This document shows positions 10,217-19,373 of a stretch of DNA of 64,000 nt, in pieces (position 1 is the first letter of the stretch; the number at the start of each line of letters is the position of its first letter). The position numbers and the translations under genes were made by a program. The notes beneath the pieces are model-generated. The model was not told the DNA's origin and did not search any database. It saw nothing but the letters and a program-made list of their open reading frames with translations. The stretch spans positions 56,502 through 120,501 of the forward strand of contig JAKUNL010000002.1 of the NCBI GenBank assembly GCA_022451925.1, given 5' to 3'. The DNA is from Dehalococcoidia bacterium (lineage in GTDB: Bacteria; Chloroflexota; Dehalococcoidia; Lucifugimonadales; UBA3495).

Positions 10217-10352
10217 GATTGGTGTCCTTATTGGTGTTTGTGATACCGCCGTTTGACGGTTAATAAAGGCCGGAGAGCAGACGTGATTAGTCTCGGATCG
10301 GAGACCATCTTAATCGTAATCATTGGGTACCGATGTATATCTTAGCAGGTGA

Positions 10353-10371
10353 GGGGCTGGGGTGGGGTGGG
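10353..10371 (+). other. putative G-quadruplex motif
   Basis: GGGGCTGGGGTGGGGTGGG: four G-runs with loops of 2, 1 and 1 nt, in the intergenic region upstream of the ferritin-VIT gene. Confidence 0.5.
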
Positions 10372-10453
10372 CTCGGCTGGGTGGTTTAGGTTTTATGGTT
10401 TGTGTCCGGAAGGGCCCTACAGGTTTAGGTGCACCGTTTGAATTCCAGACTAT

Positions 10454-10891
10454 CTAGGCTGATTGGGAGGCGTGGTGAGCTATCATCCGCCAGCCATCTT
10501 CACGCCTGGCGAATATGTTGGTGGCAAATGTGCTGAAATTTGAGGCTGTTCCAGCAACTACACTTGTTATACCTTCAACGCAGGTGACGCTACCGAATTC
10601 GCCCTGGACAACTATGTTCAGATAACGGACTTGGAACTGCATGAGATTGGCGTTCTGGAATATCCGGTCCCAACTCATGCGCACAGCTTCCCAGCCAATC
10701 AATGGCGTCCATCCCGGGTGAACGCAGACGACCCGTATCGAGTCCTCCCATACGTTGTCCATGACAGATATATCTAGGTCGGAAAAAGCGTCATAAAACC
10801 GCTGGTTAACGGCCTTTAATTCTTCAACGATCTCAGGGCCAGGTTCCGGTAACATCACTATTCCTTGGTTCAGGCAGCTTGGTTGGCCCAA
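10454..10891 (-). CDS. SnoaL/NTF2-like (DUF4440-type) protein
   Basis: ELKAVNQRFYDAFSDLDISVMDNVWEDSIRVVCVHPGWTPLIGWEAVRMSWDRIF..., typical NTF2-like fold. Confidence 0.8.
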   Translation of the reverse strand: MGQPSCLNQGIVMLPEPGPEIVEELKAVNQRFYDAFSDLDISVMDNVWEDSIRVVCVHPGWTPLIGWEAVRMSWDRIFQNANLMQFQVRYLNIVVQGEFGSVTCVEGITSVVAGTASNFSTFATNIFARREDGWRMIAHHASQSA

Positions 10892-10955
10892 ATCCCTAGG
10901 CCAGATCTTAGTCAGTGGGCCCGGTCCGATTAAGGCCTCAAGTCTCCTGTGTGGC

Positions 10956-11576
10956 CTAGTGCATCGGAGAGAAGGCCGAAGGGACCATGATCTTATTTTC
11001 TTGGCTAATCAAGAACTCTCGAGTGGGCGGCGGCCAAGTGGGAGTCTTGCTGGCTTCGGCGCGTACGTTCTTCCGCTGATCTAGGTCGTCGTAGGCCCAG
11101 ATGTGTACCCACTTGTTCAATCCTCCAGTATCGGTATGCATGGCGGCGACCAACGGTGAGAACTCCTCGCGAGCGGGGACGGCGTCCGCCCAGATGTCGA
11201 TTACCTTGTTGATGCTTCCGACCTTGTAGGTATATGAGCGCATCTCGTAGAGGGCTCCCAAGGCTTGGTCTCCGCCAAGAGGGCGCATGAACGGTGCAGG
11301 GATGAAGATCTCTGAATTCATGCTGACATACATATCCGGGTCGTTCTTCGGCGGCCAGTTGGGGTCTTTACCAGCCTCCTCGCGGATGCTGTTGCGTTCC
11401 TCTACGCTCTCGTAGGGCCATACGTGGATAACCTGGTTCAAAGGGCCAATCTCGGTGTGCCAGAAGGCCCCTAACTTGGAGTACTTCTCACGGTGGGGTA
11501 GTGCTGCGGCAAAATTTTCTTCAAATGTGGCCACGCTGCCGGGTTTCAGGGTATAGGTACGCACTTCGTAAATCAT
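10956..11576 (-). CDS. NIPSNAP family protein with two NIPSNAP-like domains
   Basis: MIYEVRTYTLKPGSVATFEENFAAALPHREKYSKLGAFWHTEIGPLNQVIHVWPYE, repeated as LYEMRSYTYKVGSINKVIDIWADAVPAREEFSPLVAAMHTDTGGLNKWVHIWAYDD. Confidence 0.92.
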   Translation of the reverse strand: MIYEVRTYTLKPGSVATFEENFAAALPHREKYSKLGAFWHTEIGPLNQVIHVWPYESVEERNSIREEAGKDPNWPPKNDPDMYVSMNSEIFIPAPFMRPLGGDQALGALYEMRSYTYKVGSINKVIDIWADAVPAREEFSPLVAAMHTDTGGLNKWVHIWAYDDLDQRKNVRAEASKTPTWPPPTREFLISQENKIMVPSAFSPMH

Positions 11577-11711
11577 GGCGACTCCTATTTGGGACTAGTT
11601 GCATACTGCACACCCTACCAGGCCTTTTTAAGTACAAATCAGGCTTAATTACAGACGGGTTTGAAGTACTGCGACAGTGTAGCAAAACTGATTTGTCTGG
11701 GCAAACGGGTT

Positions 11712-12512
11712 CTACCGGTCAGACTGCATGATGACTATTTTGTCACAGTATTTTTCGGCTAACTGCAACAATGGCTGATGCGATTCGGAAGGGCTACCGA
11801 TAGTACAGACCACATTCCATAATCCTGCCCGAGCGTCTCGGCCCATTCGGGATATGATTTCAACGTTTCTGTTACCGTCTAGCAATTGCTCGACACCGCT
11901 GGCGAAATTTCTCACCGCGTTGAGGGCATCGTAGTTACCCGCGACATTGTCCGCATATTTCAGTAACCCGATGGCTGAAGGACTTATTTTAGTGGGATCG
12001 GTCGGATCCAAGACGATGAAGGTCACGGCCCGTTCTTTGGCAGTAAATTCAGATATGTATTTTCGCGTTTCCACGATTTGACGGGCGTGTGTGGCCTCAT
12101 GTACTGATGATCGTTCAAGGAGTTCAAGCAGAGTGAGTCCGGGGTAGTTGTATTCGGGATTATAAGGAGTAGTGGGTTGGTTCATTCGCTCTTCAGTTAA
12201 ATTAGCAACCACCGTGCGGAGCCGTCGGTGAGTCTCATCTAGGCGTGAGATGTCTTCTCTAAGTTTATTTTCGCGGTTATCAAATGCAGGGAACATGTCG
12301 ATTTCGCCTGATGCAATCTTCTCTAACATGTCTACATAGTCCTCAATATCGAGGTGCTTTAAGACTTCCCAAACGGACCATCTGGAACCCAAAAATGCTT
12401 CGTCTGGGTCGAGTCCTCTCAAGGACTTGTGCAAAGCTTGGTGTGATTCATCCAGTTGTTCTAGCACACGGTCTCGGCGCTGTAGCAGTGTTAATTGTTT
12501 TTCCGTCGCCAT
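11712..12512 (-). CDS. DinB-like helical bundle protein
   Basis: RRDRVLEQLDESHQALHKSLRGLDPDEAFLGSRWSVWEVLKHLDIEDY ... SVHEATHARQIVETRKY, with DinB-like His spacing. Confidence 0.6.
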   Translation of the reverse strand: MATEKQLTLLQRRDRVLEQLDESHQALHKSLRGLDPDEAFLGSRWSVWEVLKHLDIEDYVDMLEKIASGEIDMFPAFDNRENKLREDISRLDETHRRLRTVVANLTEERMNQPTTPYNPEYNYPGLTLLELLERSSVHEATHARQIVETRKYISEFTAKERAVTFIVLDPTDPTKISPSAIGLLKYADNVAGNYDALNAVRNFASGVEQLLDGNRNVEIISRMGRDARAGLWNVVCTIGSPSESHQPLLQLAEKYCDKIVIMQSDR

Positions 12513-12550
12513 TGGATTCTCCCTGGGATTCTAAATGATGAGGCCATTCT

Positions 12551-13363
12551 ATGCCTGGCACGCCTTCGGTGAAAGATGTAGCAGTGGTACAATTTCCATC
12601 GATCGGAATGACTGAAGTAAGAAATATAACAGCTACACCCGCGGCCGGTCTAAACGGGGACTGGATTACCAAGGAAAGGCTGCGTAATTTGTTAAATGTC
12701 CGAATGCCTCGGGAAGGCGAGGTCAGTTCGTCCATCTACTTGCGCCCAGGCGAAACATCGGGGTCTGACATGTGGAACGAGCGAATCTCAAGATTAAACG
12801 GTTTGCCTGAGGGCAATGGATGCGGGCTGGTGGGCCTTCGTGCCGGTGTCCGAACATTGATTATAGCGCCACCCTTTCCGGTGTTGGAAAGCGGCCTGTA
12901 CCCCACTTGGAACGATGAACCATTGGGGAGGTTGTTAGAGGCAGAACGTACCATCGGTGTGGTCTTGGTACGCCTGGGTCGTTACTCGGTAGCAGTCTAC
13001 CGCGGCTCAGACCTAGAAAGTTCTAAGACTGACTCACGATATGTAAAAGGGAAGCATCATGCTGGCGGTACCTCACAACTGCGTTACACCCGGATCAGGG
13101 AAGGGCAGATGCGGCGGCTTTACGTCAAGGTCTGCGAGTCCATACGCTCCCAATTTGAACCTGTCTCCAGCGAACTGGATCATGTGATATTGGGAGGCGA
13201 AAAATTCACATTGAATGGGTTTTTGAAGGTCTGTCCCCGGCTAAACGATTATAGAGATATCCTTCTTAATAGAAGATTAAACATACGTGACCCTAAGCGA
13301 GACACCCTTTTTGATCTTGGCAGTACCATCTATGAAAGCAGAGTCTGGGGTTTAGATTGGTAG
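12551..13363 (+). CDS. VLRF1-like (Vms1-type) putative peptidyl-tRNA hydrolase/release factor
   Basis: VVLVRLGRYSVAVYRGSDLESSKTDSRYVKGKHHAGGTSQLRYTRIREGQMRRLY contains the KG+H..GG.SQ.R..R.RE block of VLRF1 proteins (GxxQ catalytic loop as GGTSQ), followed by LDHVILGGEKFTLNGFL. Actual start may be downstream (ATG at 12608 or 12704). Confidence 0.75.
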   Translation: MPGTPSVKDVAVVQFPSIGMTEVRNITATPAAGLNGDWITKERLRNLLNVRMPREGEVSSSIYLRPGETSGSDMWNERISRLNGLPEGNGCGLVGLRAGVRTLIIAPPFPVLESGLYPTWNDEPLGRLLEAERTIGVVLVRLGRYSVAVYRGSDLESSKTDSRYVKGKHHAGGTSQLRYTRIREGQMRRLYVKVCESIRSQFEPVSSELDHVILGGEKFTLNGFLKVCPRLNDYRDILLNRRLNIRDPKRDTLFDLGSTIYESRVWGLDW

Positions 13364-13366
13364 ATA

Positions 13367-15859
13367 TTGAGTGACACTGAATTGGGAATGCACAATTTTC
13401 AGCGATTTGGGCCTAAGCCGACGACCCGCCGGCGGAACGATAACTTAGGCGGATTTAATCTCGGCGGCAGGTTGTTGGAATTCGACAAGGTTCGTGAGCA
13501 GTTGGTCAGCCACGCCCATACCGTAGTGGGAGCCGAGCGCGCCCGCGCTATGGAACCAACGTGCGACCTGTTGGAAATCGCAACCAGGCAACAAGAGACC
13601 TCCGAAGCTCGTCAGTATCTGGATGACGGCGGCGGACTGGAATTTGGCCCTGACCAGGATTTTAGGGAGATTCTCCAACGCGCATTACTTGGTGGATTGC
13701 TGCGCGGCGACGAGTTGTTTGCCGTTAGGGAGTTGCTCCGAGCTGCACGTTTCAATCGCACAGAGCTAGGACGCCACGAAGAGATTCCTTTGTTATCCAG
13801 TGTTGCGGAAAACATACCGGAGTTAGGAGATTTGGAACGTGCTATTTCCGGTTCTATTAGCTCCAACGGTGAAGTGTTGGATAATGCCAGCCCTGTGTTG
13901 CACAACCTCCGGCAGGACGCACGCAATGCACAGAACCGTCTAAACGACATCATGGATCGTAACCTGCGTCGTCTTCAGAGATCGGACGTGCTGCAAGAGG
14001 CAATCATAACGCAACGCAATGGCCGGATGGTGCTGCTGATCAAAGCGGAGATGCGCTATCGTGTCCCAGGTATTGTTCATGACGTTTCCGACAGCGGAGC
14101 GACGGTGTTTGTGGAACCTATGCCAGCTATCGACATGGGCAACCGCTGGCGCGAAGCTCGTCTGGCTGAGGACCGAGAAGTGGAACGGGTGTTGCGCCAG
14201 TTGTCTGGTATGGTCGGCCTGTCAGGTGAAGACCTTATGCTGACTTTAGACCAGATGGCACGACTCGATTTAGACATTGCCAAAGCCCGGTACTCAAAGC
14301 AGATAAACGCAGTTGCACCGTGGGTGTCTGAACAAGCCGTACAAGACAGAAGTCTGAGATTGGTTCGGGCCAGGCATCCCCTGCTGACTGGCACAGTGGT
14401 TCCCGTCAGCATCGACTTGGATCGAGACCAGGAAGTGCTGCTCATTACCGGACCTAACGCGGGTGGAAAGACTGTCACGTTAAAGACTGTGGGGCTACTG
14501 GCGATGATGGCTCAGGCTGGCATGCACGTTCCTGCGGATGAAGCTCATTTCCCAATATTTGACGGCATTTACGCCGATATAGGTGATCAGCAAAGTATCT
14601 CGGAATCGCTTTCCACATTCACCTCCCATATCACCAACGTTAAGGGAATCATGTCCCGAGCTACGGTGGATTCATTGGTTTTGGTGGACGAACTTGGCAC
14701 CAGTACCGATCCGGAAGAGGGCTCAGCACTCGCCAGTGCAGTGCTCCGGTATTTCCAAAATATCGGGTCTTTCGTGGTTGGCACCACCCATCATCGGGGT
14801 GTTGCCAGGTTTGTGCAGGACCAGCCAGGTATGGTGAATGCAAGTGTAGATCTAGACCCAACATCTTTGAACCCAACCTACCACGTTACCTTAGGTCTTC
14901 CAGGCCGTAGTTATGCCCTTACAATCGCAGCGCGTCTGGGCGTACCGCAGGAAGTCATCGACGACGCGCGCACTAGCATATCTCCGGTGGAACAGGCTAC
15001 CGAAGGGCTCTTACAGGAGTTACAGCAAGAACGACGAGTGGTCGAGGAATTGCGGCAGGAAGCTGAACTTGCGAGAACCGAATCAGTACGAATGCAGCGG
15101 GAACTTGACGCCCAATTGGCGGACGTGGAATTGGCCAAGGCGAACTTGGTTGAGGAGTCTCGTCAAGAATTACAGGATCGCATCTCTGGAATATTGGACC
15201 GTTTGGCCAAGGCCGAACGTTCCTTGGAAGCAGCAGAATTAAAACAGGATTCCGAGGCACAGGCTAGGTCTGCCGCCAGATCTGAAATCGGGTCTCGGCA
15301 GCAGATGCAGGCCCACCGCGACGAGGTCAGAGAAGTGCAACGGGCGTTGGACTCAGCATCGTGGTCTCCAATCGAAGTTGAAAGAACACCTTGGCAGCAG
15401 ACCCTCAAAGAAGGAGACAGGGTCTATATCAGGGGCATTGCCCAACCGGTTGAAGTGATTTCCCCGCCTGATAGCCAGGAAAGAATCGAGGTGCTACTGG
15501 GCACCATGCGGGCCAAGATTCCGCTGTACCAATTGGAACGTAAGGCAGACGTAGACCCGACTGCTGCCTCCCAGGGTGTTTATTTGAACAGCTTGTCCAA
15601 CCGACCGTCACGGCGTGGTTTGAATACCGAAGTGGACCTTCGCGGTCTTCGGGTGGACGAGGCTCTCAGTAGAGTTGACGAAGTTTTGAATGACGCTTCA
15701 CTAGGTGGTGCCAGTTCGGTACGTTTGATTCACGGAAAAGGCACTTGGGCCCTTCGCACGGCCATAAGAGAATATCTCAATGGCCACCCACTAGTACTTG
15801 CGGCTGAAGATGGTGAAGGCGCAGGCGGTGATGGCATTACCGTAGCTGAGTTGGAATAA
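13367..15859 (+). CDS. mutS2: endonuclease MutS2 (Smr-domain; RqcU-type ribosome-collision factor homologue)
   Basis: Walker A LITGPNAGGKTVTLKTVGL, ELGTSTDPEEGSALASAVLRYF, long coiled coil, C-terminal Smr domain EVDLRGLRVDEALSRVDEVLND...VRLIHGKGTWALRTAIREYL. TTG start 3 nt after the upstream stop, or ATG at 13388. Confidence 0.95.
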   Translation: MSDTELGMHNFQRFGPKPTTRRRNDNLGGFNLGGRLLEFDKVREQLVSHAHTVVGAERARAMEPTCDLLEIATRQQETSEARQYLDDGGGLEFGPDQDFREILQRALLGGLLRGDELFAVRELLRAARFNRTELGRHEEIPLLSSVAENIPELGDLERAISGSISSNGEVLDNASPVLHNLRQDARNAQNRLNDIMDRNLRRLQRSDVLQEAIITQRNGRMVLLIKAEMRYRVPGIVHDVSDSGATVFVEPMPAIDMGNRWREARLAEDREVERVLRQLSGMVGLSGEDLMLTLDQMARLDLDIAKARYSKQINAVAPWVSEQAVQDRSLRLVRARHPLLTGTVVPVSIDLDRDQEVLLITGPNAGGKTVTLKTVGLLAMMAQAGMHVPADEAHFPIFDGIYADIGDQQSISESLSTFTSHITNVKGIMSRATVDSLVLVDELGTSTDPEEGSALASAVLRYFQNIGSFVVGTTHHRGVARFVQDQPGMVNASVDLDPTSLNPTYHVTLGLPGRSYALTIAARLGVPQEVIDDARTSISPVEQATEGLLQELQQERRVVEELRQEAELARTESVRMQRELDAQLADVELAKANLVEESRQELQDRISGILDRLAKAERSLEAAELKQDSEAQARSAARSEIGSRQQMQAHRDEVREVQRALDSASWSPIEVERTPWQQTLKEGDRVYIRGIAQPVEVISPPDSQERIEVLLGTMRAKIPLYQLERKADVDPTAASQGVYLNSLSNRPSRRGLNTEVDLRGLRVDEALSRVDEVLNDASLGGASSVRLIHGKGTWALRTAIREYLNGHPLVLAAEDGEGAGGDGITVAELE

Positions 15860-15866
15860 GCAGTCC

Positions 15867-16670
15867 CTATTTGCCCTGGAACCGGGCTTGGCGTCGTTCT
15901 GAGAATGCCTTTATCCCCTCTTGGAAATCAGCCGATATCCCACTGTTTGCAAGAGCTTTCGTTTCAGCGTCAAGTTGGTCAGCGATGCTGTTATCCCAAG
16001 ACTGGTCAAATAATGCTTTAACTTTCCCGTAGGCTAGGGTCGGACCTTGGGCCAGCCGAACGGCGGTCTCCATGGCGTGCCGATGCAATTGGTCATCTGC
16101 TACGACCTGATTGACCAGTCCCATTTCTAAGGCCATTTCCGAGCCGATGGGTTGACTAGCCAAGTATATCTCCATTGCTTTCCCGGAACCAACAAGCCTA
16201 GGTAGTAGATAGGTTGAGCCGCCGTCGGCTGTGGCGCCGATATTTGCATATGCCATTAAGAATCTAGCGCTCTGAGCTGCGTATCTGATGTCACAGCCTA
16301 AAGTCAGGCTGAACCCTGCTCCCGCTGCTACCCCATTTACCGCTCCTACCACCGGCTTCTCTAGATTTCGCAGGCCTAAAACGACTTTGGTGTGCAGAGC
16401 ATCGGCCATGGAATTAATGTATTGGTGCAGAGCATCTGGCCCATCATTTTCGAGTGTTTCAACAAAAGCTTTTACATCGGCCCCTGAACAGAACGCAGGG
16501 CCGCTGCCAGTGAGCATTACCGCGCGAACGTCGTATCTGTTGCAGGCTTTGATGGCCTCTCCCATTTCGTCGACCATGTCCGGAGTCAGGGCGTTTCGAG
16601 ATTCAGGACGGTCCATGGTGATGATGCCGACGCCGTCCATTACTTCCAATTTGATGTTTGTTTCGGCCAT
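15867..16670 (-). CDS. enoyl-CoA hydratase/isomerase family protein
   Basis: MDRPESRNALTPDMVDEM, GSGPAFCSGADVKAF, KPVVGAVNGVAAGAGFSLTLGCDIRYAAQSARF: crotonase signature. Confidence 0.93.
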   Translation of the reverse strand: MAETNIKLEVMDGVGIITMDRPESRNALTPDMVDEMGEAIKACNRYDVRAVMLTGSGPAFCSGADVKAFVETLENDGPDALHQYINSMADALHTKVVLGLRNLEKPVVGAVNGVAAGAGFSLTLGCDIRYAAQSARFLMAYANIGATADGGSTYLLPRLVGSGKAMEIYLASQPIGSEMALEMGLVNQVVADDQLHRHAMETAVRLAQGPTLAYGKVKALFDQSWDNSIADQLDAETKALANSGISADFQEGIKAFSERRQARFQGK

Positions 16671-16709
16671 GTGTCTGCTCCTTTTTGGTGCTTGGTCGTC
16701 GACCAAGAG

Positions 16710-18281
16710 TTAAGCGTTCTCCATGTACCCTGATATTTCTTCCAACCCGTATCCAGATACGGCAATCTGGGGCGCCCATGTTACCTGGTCAGATGACCAG
16801 CGCACGGTGGCCCGATGTTTGGACGTTATGCCCAGGATATTGTTAATCAGCCGGAGCACATTGTCGTTCATACGTATCGTGTTGGGCTTCAGAGGGGCGG
16901 CGAATTTGCCATCTTTGATCAGATATGAGTCGCCGATGATTGTGCCGCTGAAGTCACCGCTGGCGGTTCCGTTAACCGGATAGGTGTACCAGATGCGACC
17001 GATATACACACCGTTGCCGACCAGTTGTAGTAATTCTTCCTGATTGTTGGCCCGATTTCCTTCGATGATCAGGTTGGTCGGGACGGGACGTGGGATGCCG
17101 GCGAAGTTGCGACCGCCGCCATTGTTTGGCCGGAAGCCGTTGCGCGGTGCGATGCTCTCCAGGACACTTCTTGGGTCAGCTCCTAGCTTTTCACTTCCGG
17201 TGGGGTCATTCAAGATGCGCTGGTAGTTGTAATAATCCGATAGGAAGCCGGATAATTTGCCGTTTTGGATCAAGTTGGTTCGTCCGGTTGGCAGAGCCTC
17301 GTCGGTGATAGCCTTAGAACTGGGCATACCAGGTTCTGACCCGTTGTCGTATAGGTTAAAGTTATCGGATGCCACCATCCGTCCCAGTTTGCCTATGAAA
17401 GGCGATGCGCCTGCAAATATCATATCCATGGAGAGCCCTGGCATCAGTACCCATTCTAATATCTCCGTCACAGCTTGCGGGCCGAGAATCACGTTGTATT
17501 CGCCGGTGGGGATACGCTCCCCATTTATGGAGGCAATGGCGTTTCTGGCAGCTTCGCCCGCTGATTCTCCGGAAAAATCGGCAAGTTGGCTGCTCACAGA
17601 CCACCCACTTCCTTTACTACTCTGGGTCTCAATCATAGCTGTGGCGAATGACATTACTACCGTGTTCTGATCAGTTTGAATCGAAGGGATATGGGTTGAT
17701 CCGATGGCCATTCGGTCTTGCAGCATAACCACATCCCCACCGAGGATTAGGCCAAGTTCAGAGATTTTCTCAGGGTAACCAGCCAGACTGAGGAGGTCTT
17801 TGGACGACTCGAACGCTTCTAGCCCCCGTTCCATCATACTCCAACCTGTTTTGACCAGACCCTGGTTTCCAATTTTCATCAATGCAGGGTCGTAATTGGC
17901 GAGGGAGGTCGTATCTCTTGTTGGCCTTTGTGGGGAGTCCAGTTTTGGTAGCGAAACGAACTTAGGGTCAGTGACTGCTCCGGCTCTAGCTTTCTCTAGG
18001 GCCCGAGCCACCCCATTTAACGAGAGGTCTGCCGGCTCACTACCAAATCCGGTTTTTACGCCGTTTGTTGTGTTAAAAGTGGCTCTAATCCCTAGGCCGT
18101 AGCCTTCCGTGGACTTGGGCTCTTCCACCCCGTTGCTGGGTATGTGGGAGGTGTAGTTGAGGCGAACGGTGAGGTTCCTTCCAGCCGAGGCAAAAACCTC
18201 TACCTCACTCACATCTGGCTGGGATGAGGTAAATGCCAGAGCGTTCTTAACAGCACGGCGGAGGTTGGTTAAGGAGACCAC
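16710..18281 (-). CDS. TldE/PmbA-family protein
   Basis: GLGIRATFNTTNGVKTGFGSE; NVILGPQAVTEILEWVL (no HExxxH); GRTNLIQNGKLSGFLSDYYNYQRI; C-terminal GDFSGTIIGDSYLIKDGK. Confidence 0.88.
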   Translation of the reverse strand: MVSLTNLRRAVKNALAFTSSQPDVSEVEVFASAGRNLTVRLNYTSHIPSNGVEEPKSTEGYGLGIRATFNTTNGVKTGFGSEPADLSLNGVARALEKARAGAVTDPKFVSLPKLDSPQRPTRDTTSLANYDPALMKIGNQGLVKTGWSMMERGLEAFESSKDLLSLAGYPEKISELGLILGGDVVMLQDRMAIGSTHIPSIQTDQNTVVMSFATAMIETQSSKGSGWSVSSQLADFSGESAGEAARNAIASINGERIPTGEYNVILGPQAVTEILEWVLMPGLSMDMIFAGASPFIGKLGRMVASDNFNLYDNGSEPGMPSSKAITDEALPTGRTNLIQNGKLSGFLSDYYNYQRILNDPTGSEKLGADPRSVLESIAPRNGFRPNNGGGRNFAGIPRPVPTNLIIEGNRANNQEELLQLVGNGVYIGRIWYTYPVNGTASGDFSGTIIGDSYLIKDGKFAAPLKPNTIRMNDNVLRLINNILGITSKHRATVRWSSDQVTWAPQIAVSGYGLEEISGYMENA

Positions 18282-18319
18282 TGTACTTGTCCTTTCAGAG
18301 GCTGGTTTTGCTTGGTGTG

Positions 18320-19366
18320 CTAATCTTCGTTCTCCGGTGGCTTTGGCAAACCCCAGGGATGGTCGGGTTCCACTTCTTCATCTAGTGATGAATCCAAGGT
18401 TGCTGGTATGCCACGTTGTTGTCGGATGCTCTGGATACGGTTTAGAGGGCGTTCTAGGGCGCGACGCCGAGTGCCAGACAGGTTTTCAAACCCTTTCTGG
18501 GCCATTTCAAATCTTTTATTGACCAGGTCCATCTGAGATGTGAAGCGTCCCCATTGCTGATCAAATATGGATAGCTCCGAAAGAATTTCGTTAGCTGCTC
18601 GCTCAATGGCGAAATTGTCTAAGGCGTGGCGGATTACGCTTAGGATGGCGAACAGGCTAATGGGAGAACAAAGTACGACTCTGTTTCGAAGAGCCTCTTC
18701 TACTAGTGTCGCTCCGTGTTGCTGTATGTAGTGGTACATGGGTTCGTTGGGGATGAAGACGAGCACGTAATCCAGGGTGTTATCTTCAGGGCTGATGTAA
18801 TTACGCCCCACAACCTCACGAGTGCGGTCACGGACGTCCTTCAGGAAAGCGCGCTTGTGCTCCTGAATCTCCGGCTCAGCATTAGCTTCCACTAGCTTCA
18901 TGTAGTTTGTGAGTGGAAACTTGGCATCCATATTCAGCTTTTTATCTTCGGGCATTAAGATTGTGAAGTCCGGCCTTGAACCTCCATCGATGGTGGTTGT
19001 TTGTTTGGTGTAGTTGACTGTTTCTACAAAACCGATCAATCTGAAGACATCTTCGGCCATCCTTTCACCCCATTGGCCTCGAACCTGGGTGTTGGCGAGG
19101 ATATTCTGGAGAGCGGAAGAGCTGGAGTTTAGGCTGGTAAGCATGGTTTCCAGCCGTTCAGATTGTTTGGCCCGGTCCACGTTCAGGTGTTGAATGGCTT
19201 CATTCACACGGTCAATGCCATGGCGAATCTCCCCTACTTGGTGGCCAAGGGAGTTTTCCTCTCCTTTGTCGCTTTCCCGGGAATTGATCGAGCGAAACGT
19301 CAGGATGATGGCCAATGTCGTGGACAAAAAGGCGACTATCCCGATAACGATCACTACTGCTGTCAC
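18320..19366 (-). CDS. rmuC: DNA recombination protein RmuC homologue
   Basis: N-terminal TM, coiled coil, VRGQWGERMAEDVFRLIGFVETVNYTKQTTTIDGGSRPDFTILMPEDKKLNMDAKFPL, then VVLCSPISLFAILSVIRHA: RmuC core. Confidence 0.93.
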   Translation of the reverse strand: MTAVVIVIGIVAFLSTTLAIILTFRSINSRESDKGEENSLGHQVGEIRHGIDRVNEAIQHLNVDRAKQSERLETMLTSLNSSSSALQNILANTQVRGQWGERMAEDVFRLIGFVETVNYTKQTTTIDGGSRPDFTILMPEDKKLNMDAKFPLTNYMKLVEANAEPEIQEHKRAFLKDVRDRTREVVGRNYISPEDNTLDYVLVFIPNEPMYHYIQQHGATLVEEALRNRVVLCSPISLFAILSVIRHALDNFAIERAANEILSELSIFDQQWGRFTSQMDLVNKRFEMAQKGFENLSGTRRRALERPLNRIQSIRQQRGIPATLDSSLDEEVEPDHPWGLPKPPENED

Positions 19367-19373
19367 GGTTTAC

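Noticed and set aside
13445-15611. Minus-strand and alternate-frame ORFs within mutS2
   Set aside because: Overlap a well-supported MutS2 coding region; no motifs.
17257-17670. 137-aa plus-strand ORF opposite tldE
   Set aside because: Antisense to a supported TldE/PmbA gene with a Ser/Pro-rich shadow-like composition.
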